A stretch of 64,000 bases of DNA from Runella slithyformis DSM 19594 (GCF_000218895.1 NC_015703.1:867501-931500), one strand, 5' to 3'. Shown: positions 1 to 9,067, counted from the stretch's first letter. Notes: generated by a model not told the origin, from the sequence alone. Program-made: numbers and translations.

Positions 1-33
1 GAAAAAGCCTGCGAGCAGTTGGAATTGAAGTAA

Positions 34-125
34 TTAAAGTTTAGTGAGTTTATTTTCCAAGGCCCCTATTTTGGCTTTCAGCTCCTTTATTTGCTTGCTG
101 AGGCTATCTTCTTCCTGTTTAGTAG
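34..125 (-). pseudogene. 3' remnant of a gene cut off at the insertion sequence
   Basis: The minus-strand frame ending at 34 encodes a charged, heptad-like tail (KQIKELKAKIGALENKL), probably a short coiled coil, and it runs without a break into the left end of the IS at 126. The apparent start codon lies inside the IS inverted repeat, so the 61-residue open frame is a chimera and only the last 30 residues belong to the host gene. No matching 5' half is seen right of the IS, where minus-strand stops appear at once. I read it as a truncated gene of unknown function. Confidence 0.5.
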
Positions 126-170
126 GGCTTTGTTGCATAGATGCTGAAAGATAAATCATTAGTATGAAAA

Positions 171-250
171 AGCACCGGAATGGCGAACTTTGTGATTGCC
201 AAACCAACAAAATTGCCACCTGACCGGACTGTCAGGGCTAATCCGGTGCT
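171..250. repeat. Internal inverted repeat just upstream of the transposase start
   Basis: AGCACCGGA at 171-179 is exactly complementary to TCCGGTGCT at 242-250, which ends directly before the transposase ATG at 251. An mRNA starting outside the element could fold the start region into a long hairpin. This would fit the known habit of IS elements of blocking translation from read-through transcripts, but that role is inference. Confidence 0.5.
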
Positions 251-1267
251 ATGCCAAAAATACACTTTTTTACCCAAGCCGAAAATTTACCGCCCAAGGC
301 ACAAAGAAATCCACCAATCCCCAAAGAAAAATACCGGTTAACCAACTGGCCTGAATATAATAAGGCATTGATTAACAGAGGCTTTGTCACCCTTTGGCTG
401 AATGAAAAGACGTTGACTCAATGGTACTATCAAGGACCTCGTACTCGCGGCGGGCTATTGCGCTATTCAGATCAATGTATCCAAGCAGCCTTGGCTCTTA
501 AAGCGGCCTTCCGGCTGGCCTTTCGACAAACACAAGGGTTGATTCAGAGTTTATTAGCGATTATGAAGATTGACATTCAAGTACCCAGCTACAGTCAGCT
601 TTGTAGGCGACAGGCTCACCTACAGGCCTTCCATACCCCTCAAAAACCTACTGATAACCAAGTCAAACCGATTCATCTGGTAGTGGATAGTACGGGATTA
701 AAAGTCTATGGCGAGGGTGAGTGGAAGGTACGCAAGCATGGAGCTGATAAACGGCGTACCTGGCGTAAACTGCATTTAGTAGCCGATGAAGCTACTAATA
801 CCATCCACGCTGTTGAGTTGACAACTCATTCCATCAGTGATGCTGAGATGATTAAGCCCTTACTGGCTGATATTGAATGGCCTATCGCTAAACTAAGGGC
901 AGATGGAGCTTATGACCAAGTCAAAGTTTTTGACGAGTTAGAAAAGCACTGGATTCAGCCTGTGATACCGCCCCGATCCAACGCAGTCATCTGGACCAGT
1001 GAAAACGGAAATGATTTAATACACCCTCGTAATGAGGCCGTTCGTCAGATTCGTTTGGTGGGTATAGCAGCATGGAAACAGCAAATTGGCTACCATCGCC
1101 GGAGCAAAGCCGAGACGGCTATGTTTCGTTGGAAGATGATTTTCGGTGAACGGTTGTCGGCTCGATTGGTAACTAATCAACAGACCGAAGCCCAAATCAA
1201 AGCCACTTGCTTAAACCGATTCACCAGATTGGGTATGCCTAAGACAGTCAAACGGTTGCCAACATAA
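251..1267 (+). CDS. IS5-family transposase
   Basis: This 338-residue DDE transposase catalyses cut-and-paste movement of the surrounding IS. The N-terminal part (LTNWPEYNKALINRG and following, about residues 30-45) matches the IS903-group pattern. The catalytic triad can be placed at D146 (VVDSTG), D218 (LRADGAYD) and E288 (RRSKAETAMFRWK, the Y-(2)-R-(3)-E-(6)-K signature). Length and all catalytic residues are intact, so the copy could still be active. The start is the ATG directly after the internal inverted repeat; the stop lies 1 bp from the right terminal repeat. Confidence 0.93.
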   Translation: MPKIHFFTQAENLPPKAQRNPPIPKEKYRLTNWPEYNKALINRGFVTLWLNEKTLTQWYYQGPRTRGGLLRYSDQCIQAALALKAAFRLAFRQTQGLIQSLLAIMKIDIQVPSYSQLCRRQAHLQAFHTPQKPTDNQVKPIHLVVDSTGLKVYGEGEWKVRKHGADKRRTWRKLHLVADEATNTIHAVELTTHSISDAEMIKPLLADIEWPIAKLRADGAYDQVKVFDELEKHWIQPVIPPRSNAVIWTSENGNDLIHPRNEAVRQIRLVGIAAWKQQIGYHRRSKAETAMFRWKMIFGERLSARLVTNQQTEAQIKATCLNRFTRLGMPKTVKRLPT

Positions 1268-1303
1268 CTATGCAACAAAGCCTTCATTAAATTAAAATTT
1301 ATC

Positions 1304-1810
1304 ATGAAAACAATTGTTTTTTCTATCACTTTCTCATTTTTTTTTCTGTTACAAGGGCTTGCCCAAAAGAAAACAATGATAGCTTATTTCCCAAGAGAAG
1401 TATCAATTAAAGATAGTATCACCATATCATTGATAGATAATTATATTCAAAAAGTACAGGACAAAAAAGTAGTACATTTGTCGATAGCTGCTACTCAGGA
1501 TACCATTTTTTACCGTTTAGAAGCTATAGCCACAATTGAAACGATAACTGAGCATATCAAACCATTTTTCATATTTCAGTATAAAGGATACTATTTTTTA
1601 GTTGACAATGGGCTGGGACGTATGGTTCAGGGAAATGATCTATTTGCACAATATATTACAAAAAAATTAAAGAAATACTTGGTGCGCGGGGAAACCATAA
1701 AAGATGCAGGAAATGGAGTAAAGGATGTCACTTTTATAATCTATGAAGCGCCTGTAATGTTTGCAACTTACTCGCGAGGGGGAGTAAAAGTTAGATGGGA
1801 CGGTTTATGA
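1304..1810 (+). CDS. Hypothetical exported protein, 168 aa
   Basis: Family not recognised. A clear signal peptide occupies about residues 1-20 (hydrophobic FSITFSFFFLLQG, then LAQ as the probable cleavage site), so the protein is expected in the periplasm or outer membrane. The mature part alternates charged and aromatic stretches without a motif I can name. It starts only 21 bp right of the IS end, so its native promoter may have been replaced by IS sequence. Its stop lies 9 bp before the fragment of a beta-barrel gene at 1820, which places it in a rearranged stretch. Confidence 0.6.
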   Translation: MKTIVFSITFSFFFLLQGLAQKKTMIAYFPREVSIKDSITISLIDNYIQKVQDKKVVHLSIAATQDTIFYRLEAIATIETITEHIKPFFIFQYKGYYFLVDNGLGRMVQGNDLFAQYITKKLKKYLVRGETIKDAGNGVKDVTFIIYEAPVMFATYSRGGVKVRWDGL

Positions 1811-1819
1811 CAAATTCGC

Positions 1820-1909
1820 TCAAAACATAAATTCCAGTCGTAACGCCATTCGGTTATATACCCGGTCTTCCCATTTTTCCACTTCACCCCATCCTAAGGG
1901 TTTGAAATT
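1820..1909 (-). pseudogene. Degenerate copy of the 3' end of the beta-barrel gene at 3056-3679
   Basis: Read on the minus strand, this stretch encodes 29 residues ending WEDRVYNRMALRLEFMF, nearly identical to the end of the neighbouring barrel protein (WEDRVYNRMALRLGFMF). DNA similarity runs for roughly 95 bp and includes the stop codon and a few bases beyond, then ends abruptly. No start codon or N-terminal part exists. It is a non-functional duplication footprint about 1.2 kb from its parent. Confidence 0.85.
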
Positions 1910-1932
1910 AAGTAGTCATAATCACTATTCTG

Positions 1933-2292
1933 ATGAAAGCCCTTACTAAATTTCTCATTTCCATCTCCGTACTGACAATAATAGGAACATTACTCATTTA
2001 CAGACTTTGGCTTGGTTATTGGCCTCCGAGGACCCCGGCGAAAATAGTACAAAAAGCCCTAGGAGTATCATTCATTAATCTAGGAATTAAAAAGTATTAT
2101 GAACAATGGCTACCTAATGGTGATGGAACCCTTTTGGTGATTGTTAAAACCGATTCTGCTTCTGTAGCAACTATTTTATCAGAATCTAAATTAACATTCA
2201 GGCAGCTTGATATTACTAATAATAATGAAATTAAAATGCTTGTTAAAACTAAACTAGGCTCAATTCAAGCAGGACAGTACTATTTCAAATGA
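1933..2292 (+). CDS. Hypothetical single-pass membrane protein, 119 aa
   Basis: Family not recognised. Residues 5-28 form one strongly hydrophobic helix (FLISISVLTIIGTLLIYRLW), which is an uncleaved anchor or signal. The rest is a small soluble domain of about 90 residues. The gene begins directly after the duplicated barrel fragment and is followed by a short hairpin element at 2389. It sits with the exported proteins at 1304 and 2426, and all three may be cargo of one insertion, which is inference from position only. Confidence 0.55.
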   Translation: MKALTKFLISISVLTIIGTLLIYRLWLGYWPPRTPAKIVQKALGVSFINLGIKKYYEQWLPNGDGTLLVIVKTDSASVATILSESKLTFRQLDITNNNEIKMLVKTKLGSIQAGQYYFK

Positions 2293-2388
2293 GAAAAAGA
2301 TCAAAGTTTTGAACTGATTTTCATCTCCCATCATGAGCATATAATTCTTTATTGGCTTGATATTTTATAGCTAGTAAAAACCCTGGCA

Positions 2389-2410
2389 GCGCGAGCCGAA
2401 AGGCTCGTGC
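2389..2410. repeat. Short REP-like hairpin with GAAA loop
   Basis: CGAGCC-GAAA-GGCTCG forms a stem with a tetraloop, extended outward by a wobble and two more pairs to about 9 bp (2389-2410). No T tract follows directly, so it is more likely a dispersed hairpin repeat than a terminator. It lies 16 bp before the start of the next gene and could affect its translation. Confidence 0.55.
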
Positions 2411-2425
2411 TAACTAACAAGCAAT

Positions 2426-2887
2426 ATGGTATTTCAAAAAAAATTCCTATTTTTCCTAAGTACCTGTGGAATCATATTGAGTTGTAAAGAAACAAAGGAG
2501 ACAGCCAATAACTCTGCTGCTATCGACTCTGTGCAAGTGGTTCAAACTGTTTTTCAGGATTCGGTTTTAATCAACAAAGTCAAGGCAGATACTACACCTC
2601 CAACGCTGGTATTCAGTAAAATAATAAATAATAAATGGCCATTAAAAATCTTAAATAAAGAGGTTAACTATAATGTAAGCTCGGTTGATGATCTTGAAAA
2701 TGCAATTACCACAGCTTCTGATTTGCCTTTAAACCTCTTAGCAGTTACCGGTTTTACTCAATTAAACAACGGCGATATTAAAGTAACAGTTAGACTGGTG
2801 GGAGGAGGATGGGTATTACAGTATTTGCTAAAAAAAAACGAGTCTAACCAATGGCAGATAATCAACTGTATAAAGAGTTACATTTAG
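2426..2887 (+). CDS. Hypothetical lipoprotein, 153 aa
   Basis: Family not recognised. The N-terminus has a basic, hydrophobic signal (KKFLFFLSTCGIILSC), and a Cys after LS at residue 20 fits a lipobox, so the protein is probably lipid-anchored. The first 40 mature residues are Ser/Thr/Val-rich and linker-like, followed by a compact domain with a GGGWVLQYLL stretch near the C-terminus. The gene is followed by a clear intrinsic terminator at 2924. Confidence 0.6.
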   Translation: MVFQKKFLFFLSTCGIILSCKETKETANNSAAIDSVQVVQTVFQDSVLINKVKADTTPPTLVFSKIINNKWPLKILNKEVNYNVSSVDDLENAITTASDLPLNLLAVTGFTQLNNGDIKVTVRLVGGGWVLQYLLKKNESNQWQIINCIKSYI

Positions 2888-2923
2888 CACTTTGTTCAAA
2901 CTTTTACCGCTCAATGAACCAAT

Positions 2924-2962
2924 AAAGCCCCTACCTTCTTGATATTTAGAGGTACGGGCTTT
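2924..2962 (+). terminator. Intrinsic terminator after the lipoprotein gene
   Basis: AAAGCCCCTACCT (2924-2936) pairs with AGGTACGGGCTTT (2950-2962) over 13 positions with one mismatch and a 13-nt loop. CATTTTT follows, so transcription from the small genes to the left should stop here. Confidence 0.8.
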
Positions 2963-3055
2963 CATTTTTCTACTGAACTAACAAACTAAAAATGAGGCTT
3001 TTGGCAAATTATAAGTTCAACAATCGGGTTTATCTAAAGCAATTAAAGATTCCGC

Positions 3056-3679
3056 TCAAAACATAAATCCCAGCCGTAACGCCATTCGGTTATAGACCCG
3101 GTCTTCCCATTTTTCCACTTCTCCCCAACTCAAAGGTTTGGTTACCCGTGCTTCCTGACGTTTGTAGGTAATCGATAACAGCATGGCACTTCCCGATTTA
3201 AAGCCGAATTTCAATCCCACGCCCGGATTGAGCATCATCCCTCCTTTGGTATCATAGCCCGTGGCGTTTACCTGTAGCCAGTTAAACCCATAGCCTGCAT
3301 CCAATGTACCGAACAAATGCACATTTTTGGGCGTACTGACCAAATCGTACCGCACTCCGGCGGCAATAGGCGTGAGCAACGCGGTGTTGTACCAATCTAC
3401 CCCTACCGTGGCTCCTACCGCCAAACGCGGCTTGAGTTGCACACCGTTAAATGTCTGTATGGTTAGGCTCAGTCGATTTTCTACCGCCTGCGTGGCCGGA
3501 ACACTCCACGGAATATCATAGACTACTCGGCCAAATAGCCCTCCCACCTCCGTCATATTGACATAGTGAGGTTTGAAAAGCGGGTTTTGGGCCTGTAAGC
3601 GACTTAAAGAGCCGCTTACCGTTAGAATGAGCAGGACTAACTCTACCCGAGTCCGATAAAAATCAGATGCTTTCAGCAT
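3056..3679 (-). CDS. Probable outer-membrane beta-barrel protein, 207 aa
   Basis: The protein has an N-terminal signal region (about residues 12-30, ending LQAQ) followed by amphipathic strands rich in Gly and aromatics, such as LFGTLDAGYGFNW and LNPGVGLKFGFKS. It ends in ALRLGFMF, a terminal Phe typical of outer-membrane barrels. About 8 strands would fit its size. No named family was recognised. It lies 24 bp downstream of the LVIVD lipoprotein gene and is probably co-transcribed with it, so the two may form a surface pair. A stray copy of its last 29 codons lies at 1820-1909. Confidence 0.65.
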   Translation of the reverse strand: MLKASDFYRTRVELVLLILTVSGSLSRLQAQNPLFKPHYVNMTEVGGLFGRVVYDIPWSVPATQAVENRLSLTIQTFNGVQLKPRLAVGATVGVDWYNTALLTPIAAGVRYDLVSTPKNVHLFGTLDAGYGFNWLQVNATGYDTKGGMMLNPGVGLKFGFKSGSAMLLSITYKRQEARVTKPLSWGEVEKWEDRVYNRMALRLGFMF

Positions 3680-3703
3680 GATAAAAAAGGTTGGGGTTGG
3701 CTA

Positions 3704-4987
3704 TTAAATTTCTACGCGTTTTACGGGAATCTTGCTCAGTTGACGCAGATTGGACGGATTGGAAACATCAAACTGGTACAATCCGTCTTTGCCGATCATC
3801 AACAGTGTTTTGTTGGAAAGCGGAATCACGTCGTAGGCATCCATGCCGGTCAGGTGTTGGAGTTGTTTGACGTCAAAATCATTGGCGGCATTCAACGTTT
3901 TCAGTCCGTGAATTCCTTCGCACACGTATACATTGGGATAATCAACGCCCAACCCGTGCGGGTTTTGCATAGGATACGACTTAAGCAACTGCGGGTTGCG
4001 TAAATCGGTAATATCCACCACATCCAATTGATTTAACCCACGGTTACAGGTGGTGCCGGAACGCAGGGTCACGTACGCGCGATTATCGGTCACGGCCACG
4101 GGATCGCAGGACATGGCGTGTTGAAATTGCGAAAGTTGTTCGGGTTTTTCAGGGTTACTGTTGTCGAAAATAAACATTCCAGTCGTGGAGCCGATGAACA
4201 ATTTATCCCGGTACGGAAAAATGGTCTCAATGCCCCATCCCAAATTAATCTTGGTGCTGAAAGCGGGTTTTTGAGGAACACTGATGTCGAACAATTGCAT
4301 ATCGTTTTGCCCAACGGTGTACAAATACCTGTCGTACAGCGCAAAACGGGCCATCGAGCCCGCCTGACCCTGCGCCGACGGATTTGCACTGCTGCCGCTT
4401 GACGGGCTTGCGCTTTGGAAGGCCATGTCAAACACCACATTACGCCCCCAAAAACCGGCATTGGCGTCTTCACAATTTACCTTTCTGCTTTCAGTGACGA
4501 TATCGACCCGTTGGTCATTAATGGCTCCCGTACTTTTATTCAACGACCACCACGCTCCGTCAAACTGCCCCGTCGGGAAGACTTCTTTTTCGCGACCTAC
4601 TTCTTTGACATCCAACGGATTGGAAATATCAAAGGCTACCAGATCAGAATAGCTGTCGGCGTAGAGAATATTTCCGCGAACCGCCATATCGCCATTGCCG
4701 GGAATTTTAATGAAAGAAATGATCTTGGGGGCCGAAGGATTAGAATTATCCACCACGTGCAACCCCTCTTTCAACTCATTAATAAAGAGATAACTTCCTT
4801 TAGTGTAGATCTTTCCCGGGCTGATCAGATCGCGGGCCGTTTCGGTGCGTACACCCATGCGCATTTCGGCCAACGAAACAGTAACGGCCGTAAAACGTTT
4901 ATATTTGCGGGTTTCGGTGCATTGGTCTGTACACGACCACTGCAGAAAGCCAACCGAAAGAATAGAGAGTAAAAGTGTTTTCTTCAT
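3704..4987 (-). CDS. LVIVD-repeat lipoprotein, 427 aa
   Basis: The lipoprotein signal runs to C19 (LSVGFLQWSC). Repeated blades follow in which a short 'L.V.D.S.P..P' element recurs, for example LHVVDNSNPSAPK, LVAFDISNPLDVK, MQLFDISVPQKPA, MFIFDNSNPEKPE and LYQFDVSNPSNLR. These are the signature of LVIVD repeats, which fold as a beta-propeller of about seven blades. Such proteins are exported and bind unknown partners; no enzymatic residues are evident. A Ser/Gly/Ala-rich insert lies near residues 195-210. The gene is first in a two-gene unit with the barrel protein at 3056. Confidence 0.85.
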   Translation of the reverse strand: MKKTLLLSILSVGFLQWSCTDQCTETRKYKRFTAVTVSLAEMRMGVRTETARDLISPGKIYTKGSYLFINELKEGLHVVDNSNPSAPKIISFIKIPGNGDMAVRGNILYADSYSDLVAFDISNPLDVKEVGREKEVFPTGQFDGAWWSLNKSTGAINDQRVDIVTESRKVNCEDANAGFWGRNVVFDMAFQSASPSSGSSANPSAQGQAGSMARFALYDRYLYTVGQNDMQLFDISVPQKPAFSTKINLGWGIETIFPYRDKLFIGSTTGMFIFDNSNPEKPEQLSQFQHAMSCDPVAVTDNRAYVTLRSGTTCNRGLNQLDVVDITDLRNPQLLKSYPMQNPHGLGVDYPNVYVCEGIHGLKTLNAANDFDVKQLQHLTGMDAYDVIPLSNKTLLMIGKDGLYQFDVSNPSNLRQLSKIPVKRVEI

Positions 4988-5095
4988 GGCAAGCGTCAGC
5001 GTGTTTAGGTTTATTTCTCTCTAAGACGCAGCCCCTGAATAAAACGTTGGAACCGTTTGCAAAGACTTGGAAAGTTTTACAAATGCCCTAAGTCT

Positions 5096-8000
5096 TTACT
5101 GCTTTCGCCACCACTCCCGGCTCCATCTCCGCTCGAAGCTCCAGCCTTTGGCACGTAATTGTAACGGCAAGTACGCGTGAGATTCTTTGGCCGAAACCGC
5201 CTGTTGATACACCTCGTCGTCGGTCAGAATAACACCCTCGTAGCGTTGGTCTTTTTTGACGGTTAGGTCGGCAAAAGGGAGTGAAAGATGTAGCGTATAC
5301 GATGAAGAGTCTTCATTTGACCGGTCTTTCATTTGCCATGCTCCGGTGTTTACCAATTGATCTTTCAATAACCATTCAGAGCGGTATTTTTCAGACACAA
5401 AAGGCTGAGGGATATAAAGCCCTTCCGAAACATTCCGGGCGTACTGAAGATAGGCTTTAAGCAGGCGCGGTCCTTCGTGGAGGGCCTCTTCCACTTTCAA
5501 TTCTTCGGGCAAAATACTTGTCACGACGTAGACTTTTTCGCGCGCACGCGTAACGGCTACATTGAGCCGATTTTCGCCGCCCAGGGCGTTCAAACTGCCA
5601 AACTGAGCCCTTAATTTCCCTCGAACATCGGGGGCATAACCTACCGAAAAGAGGATGATATCCCGCTCGTCTCCCTGTACATTTTCGATATTTTTGATAA
5701 ATAAAGAAGGAACACTGAAAAGAATATCAGAAAGAAGGTTCTCAATCAATTGCTGCTGCGGAAGATTAAACGTCACTACACCGATAGAATGATCGGGATA
5801 GGTCACCGCCAGTTCCTGCAACAGTTCCACCACTTTTTCGGCTTCGATTAAGTTACGGTTGTTTTCCCAAACCCCTTCTACTTTGATAAACTGAATGGCG
5901 GGTTCATTACGGTTCACATCGTCAAAATGGGGCAATAACTGCAATTTGTTTTTATAAAAATGCCGGTTGGAAAAATCAATCAAATCCAACGACCGGCTTC
6001 GATAATGACCCTGCAATAAGGTTTCGGGCAGAAACTGCCCCGCCAGATCCAGCAAAGACTCTACTTCCAGCGCCGCGCGTTCCTCCTCATTTTCTCCTTC
6101 GTACCGCACACGGTACAGATCATAGGGAGTCAATTGCTTGCCGTCGCCTACCACCACGGTTTGTTTGGCCCGGTAGATGGCCGGAATGCCGTATTCCGCA
6201 TAACATTGCGAAGCTTCATCAAAAATCACCAGATCAAACAGACCTTTCGTCAGAGGAAACACCGCTGAGACCGTCTCTGGCGACGCCAGCCAACAGGGTA
6301 CCAACCGAAATACCTCTTCGGCGTGCTGCTCCATGAGTTTGCGTACGGGCCATATCTTTCGCTTTTTGGTCACTTGGTGGTGCAATTCGCGGTAGGTCAC
6401 GCGGTTTTGCAACCGATTAAACTCTACATTCTTACCCGTTTGTTCCCGCAATTGCATCAACAGTATCTCCCGGCTCAAGGATTGTTTTTGCAGGATCGCC
6501 TCTTGTAACTCCTGCTCCAATTGACTGATTTTCAAGGAAGAAACTGCGCGTAAAATGGGATAAAGCTCTTCCAGGTACGCCAACCACGCCAAACGCAGCG
6601 AATTTTGGAACAGCTCCGTCAAGCCTCCGTTCTGCGGAGAGGCCAACGTTTCCAGTGCACGACAGATTTCCGCTTCAATGGTTGAAAAGTTGCCTTTCAG
6701 GGTATCGGCTTCCGTCAGTACATCAAAATCGCGATGGAGTGTTTGGTGGAGTTCATTTTTAGACGCGGGGTTTTCAAGTAAAAGAGCAATTTGCGATTTG
6801 GTCAGGTATTTTTGCCACTCCCCGTATTTCTGTACGGTCTGTTCGCAAAGCGTGATGAGCGAGTTGATTTTTTTCGTTAACTCCTGAAAAGACGCTGAAT
6901 CTTTCACCATTTTCCGTACAAATCCGACCTTTGTTTCCAACTCCCGAAAGGAGTTCCGGGCAGTGGCATATGCCGCGACGAACCCTTCATACTGACTTTC
7001 AGAACGGTCAAATCGATCGGTGAGCAGCGGTAGTTCCAGCTTCTCTCCTACTTCTTTCAGGAGCTGTTCCCATCGGACTCGGTTCGCCAACAACTCATTA
7101 AGTTTGTATAAATCTGCGCGTTCCAATCCCAGGCCATAGGCAGCGGCCAGCGGCCTGAAATAGGCCTTATCGTCGTAAAAAGCCCACTTCAACAACGACC
7201 CACGGGCAGCTATAAGATTTTGTAAACGAGTGGAAAACGAAGCCAGTTGACTCGAAGGCACCTCCATTCCAAGACGTTTACCGGATTTTAGTTCGGCTAT
7301 TTCATCCGTGGCATTTTTCAGCCATTTTTCCGTTTCTTTGGTAAAAAAGCCCGCTTCATATTTTTTAAACAATGCCCACACATTCTCTTCTTCTAACGGC
7401 TGCGACCATTGCCGGAGTTTCACTTTCTGCTGCGCTATTTGCAGGGCTTTTTCTACAGTGGCTGCCTCTCCCAACCAACGTTTGGTTTTGGTTTGCAGAT
7501 TTTCATTCCATTGGATAACCTCCTCCGGGGTGGCAGCAATTTGCGGGAGTTGCTGAAATGCTATTTGAGAAAAATCCACGCGGTCATGCCAGGGATGCGC
7601 CGGGTCCAGCTTTGCCTGATACGATTCATAACGACGTAGTTTTTGCAGAAACAGCTCCAATTTCTCATCCAACCGAAACGACTTAAAATACGGCATGGGA
7701 ATGTGCGGGGCCGTTGGATCACTTGTCAGATACAGTTCTTTGGGGGCGATACCGCAATCAATCGAGTTAAAAAGGGCTTTTTTAAATTCTTCCAACTCAT
7801 TGCCGGTCTGCTCAATGCGGCGGCTTGTTTGCAAAAACTGCCGTTCGAGCACGATGGAATCCAGGCTGTAATTTTGCTTTTGATAGGCTTCTACATTCTC
7901 TATTTGTGCCGCCAGCTGTCCATACAGGGCTGCGCGGTCATTTTTAAAATCATGCACGAGGGCCAAAAAGGGGCGCATTCCTACCTGTTCCAACCGCTGA

Positions 8001-9067
8001 TGCACCACATCCAGCGCCACTCGTTTTTGGCACACCAACAATACACGCAAACCGCGGGCGGCAAAATCGGCCATAAGGTTGGAGATCAACTGTGACTTAC
8101 CGGTCCCGGGAGGCCCCTGCACCACCAGCGATTCGCCCTGTTTGACACGCTTCAGCGCGGCCTCCTGCGTGGCATCCTGCGGGAAAGCCGTAAAGGTGTG
8201 TTCTTCTTTGATGGAATAGGCGGTCGGGGTTGAGACCGGGAAGAAAACCGGTTCGCTTTTTTCTTCGCCGTCAGTAGCCTCTTCCTCTATCAACGCTTCA
8301 TAATCCGGGCCCAGGTAGCTGCCTGTCTGCGGAAAAACCCCCAGAACGGCCTCCGGATAGAGCTTAAGTTCACCGTTACGTTCGAGCAGCTCAAGGTCCG
8401 ACTTGGATTGTCCGTCAAAAAATTGAAGAGTCTCCTGAAAAAGGTCTTGGTTAAAATTAATTTCCAACGGGCTGTTTTTGAGCAATTCATACAGTTCCGT
8501 ACGAAACGCCAGCGGGTATTTACTCAATTCGTCGAGGCTTTTTTCGAGCAATTCTTCCGACATTCTGACCTGATTGAAATGCCCGTAGGCCAACAGAAAA
8601 CTGCGATTGAGCGACGCAGGCTCTTCGCGTCGATGCAGCTTCCATGTCGCTCCTTCTTCACTTTCCGAAAGTTGTTGTTGTAAGGTAACCGGAAAAAAGG
8701 CCAGAGGTGCGTGAATGACCGTACCGTCCATGAGTTTGCCCCGCACAAACGGATAGGCCACGTAAAGATCTTCGGAGCCGCGCTCTTCTTCGATAAAACG
8801 CTCGGTTCGGGCCAATTTGGCCAGGTGCCTGCTGATCTCATTGACTTTTTCGGAGCGGCTGTCCAACCGCTGACACAGTTTTATCGCCTTTTTTTGGGCA
8901 ATAATGTCTTTGAGTACCTCAAATGATGAGCGCCCGTCAACGTAGTCTAATTCCTGCCAGTCCAAAAATTGCTCGGCAGGAAGATTGGATAACAACAGCG
9001 AACGATTCCGCGTACTGAGATTGGTAAGTCGACGAAGGTATATTTTGAGGATATCAGCGGTCAGCAT
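5096..9067 (-). CDS. Large SF1 (UPF1/DUF4011-like) helicase with C-terminal nuclease-like tail
   Basis: This 1323-residue protein has the plan of DUF4011-type helicases. The N-terminal domain (about 1-230) begins LRRLTNLSTRNRSLLLSNL. Walker A is QGPPGTGKSQ near residue 316. A long coiled-coil insertion occupies about 350-900. The DEAD-like motif is FDEASQC near 950, and motif VI is LNVAVTRAREK near 1165. The last 50 residues (EGVILTDDEVY to ERRWSREWW) resemble the end of Vsr/MTES_1575-type nucleases fused to such helicases, but the usual acidic core is altered. I start it at the ATG at 9067, because the extension to 9172 is a hydrophobic out-of-frame reading of the upstream gene. It overlaps that gene by 14 nt. 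Related helicase-Vsr proteins act in phage defence; here that is inference. Confidence 0.85.
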   Translation of the reverse strand: MLTADILKIYLRRLTNLSTRNRSLLLSNLPAEQFLDWQELDYVDGRSSFEVLKDIIAQKKAIKLCQRLDSRSEKVNEISRHLAKLARTERFIEEERGSEDLYVAYPFVRGKLMDGTVIHAPLAFFPVTLQQQLSESEEGATWKLHRREEPASLNRSFLLAYGHFNQVRMSEELLEKSLDELSKYPLAFRTELYELLKNSPLEINFNQDLFQETLQFFDGQSKSDLELLERNGELKLYPEAVLGVFPQTGSYLGPDYEALIEEEATDGEEKSEPVFFPVSTPTAYSIKEEHTFTAFPQDATQEAALKRVKQGESLVVQGPPGTGKSQLISNLMADFAARGLRVLLVCQKRVALDVVHQRLEQVGMRPFLALVHDFKNDRAALYGQLAAQIENVEAYQKQNYSLDSIVLERQFLQTSRRIEQTGNELEEFKKALFNSIDCGIAPKELYLTSDPTAPHIPMPYFKSFRLDEKLELFLQKLRRYESYQAKLDPAHPWHDRVDFSQIAFQQLPQIAATPEEVIQWNENLQTKTKRWLGEAATVEKALQIAQQKVKLRQWSQPLEEENVWALFKKYEAGFFTKETEKWLKNATDEIAELKSGKRLGMEVPSSQLASFSTRLQNLIAARGSLLKWAFYDDKAYFRPLAAAYGLGLERADLYKLNELLANRVRWEQLLKEVGEKLELPLLTDRFDRSESQYEGFVAAYATARNSFRELETKVGFVRKMVKDSASFQELTKKINSLITLCEQTVQKYGEWQKYLTKSQIALLLENPASKNELHQTLHRDFDVLTEADTLKGNFSTIEAEICRALETLASPQNGGLTELFQNSLRLAWLAYLEELYPILRAVSSLKISQLEQELQEAILQKQSLSREILLMQLREQTGKNVEFNRLQNRVTYRELHHQVTKKRKIWPVRKLMEQHAEEVFRLVPCWLASPETVSAVFPLTKGLFDLVIFDEASQCYAEYGIPAIYRAKQTVVVGDGKQLTPYDLYRVRYEGENEEERAALEVESLLDLAGQFLPETLLQGHYRSRSLDLIDFSNRHFYKNKLQLLPHFDDVNRNEPAIQFIKVEGVWENNRNLIEAEKVVELLQELAVTYPDHSIGVVTFNLPQQQLIENLLSDILFSVPSLFIKNIENVQGDERDIILFSVGYAPDVRGKLRAQFGSLNALGGENRLNVAVTRAREKVYVVTSILPEELKVEEALHEGPRLLKAYLQYARNVSEGLYIPQPFVSEKYRSEWLLKDQLVNTGAWQMKDRSNEDSSSYTLHLSLPFADLTVKKDQRYEGVILTDDEVYQQAVSAKESHAYLPLQLRAKGWSFERRWSREWWRKQ

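Larger units (their letters stand above)
126..1282. mobile_element. IS5-family (IS903-group) insertion sequence, complete
   Basis: The element is 1157 bp long and bounded by perfect 15-bp inverted repeats GGCTTTGTTGCATAG at 126-140 and 1268-1282. The GGCTTTGTTG tip resembles the known IS903 end. It carries one intact transposase gene. The 9-bp flanks (117-125 and 1283-1291) are not identical, so no target duplication is visible. That points to a rearrangement after insertion, for example recombination between two copies. Confidence 0.9.

Noticed and set aside
3-44. Possible C-terminal end of a plus-strand gene at the window edge (…SLRAVGIEVIKV)
   Set aside because: Only 14 codons are visible and another frame is also open to 33, so the correct one cannot be decided without sequence to the left.
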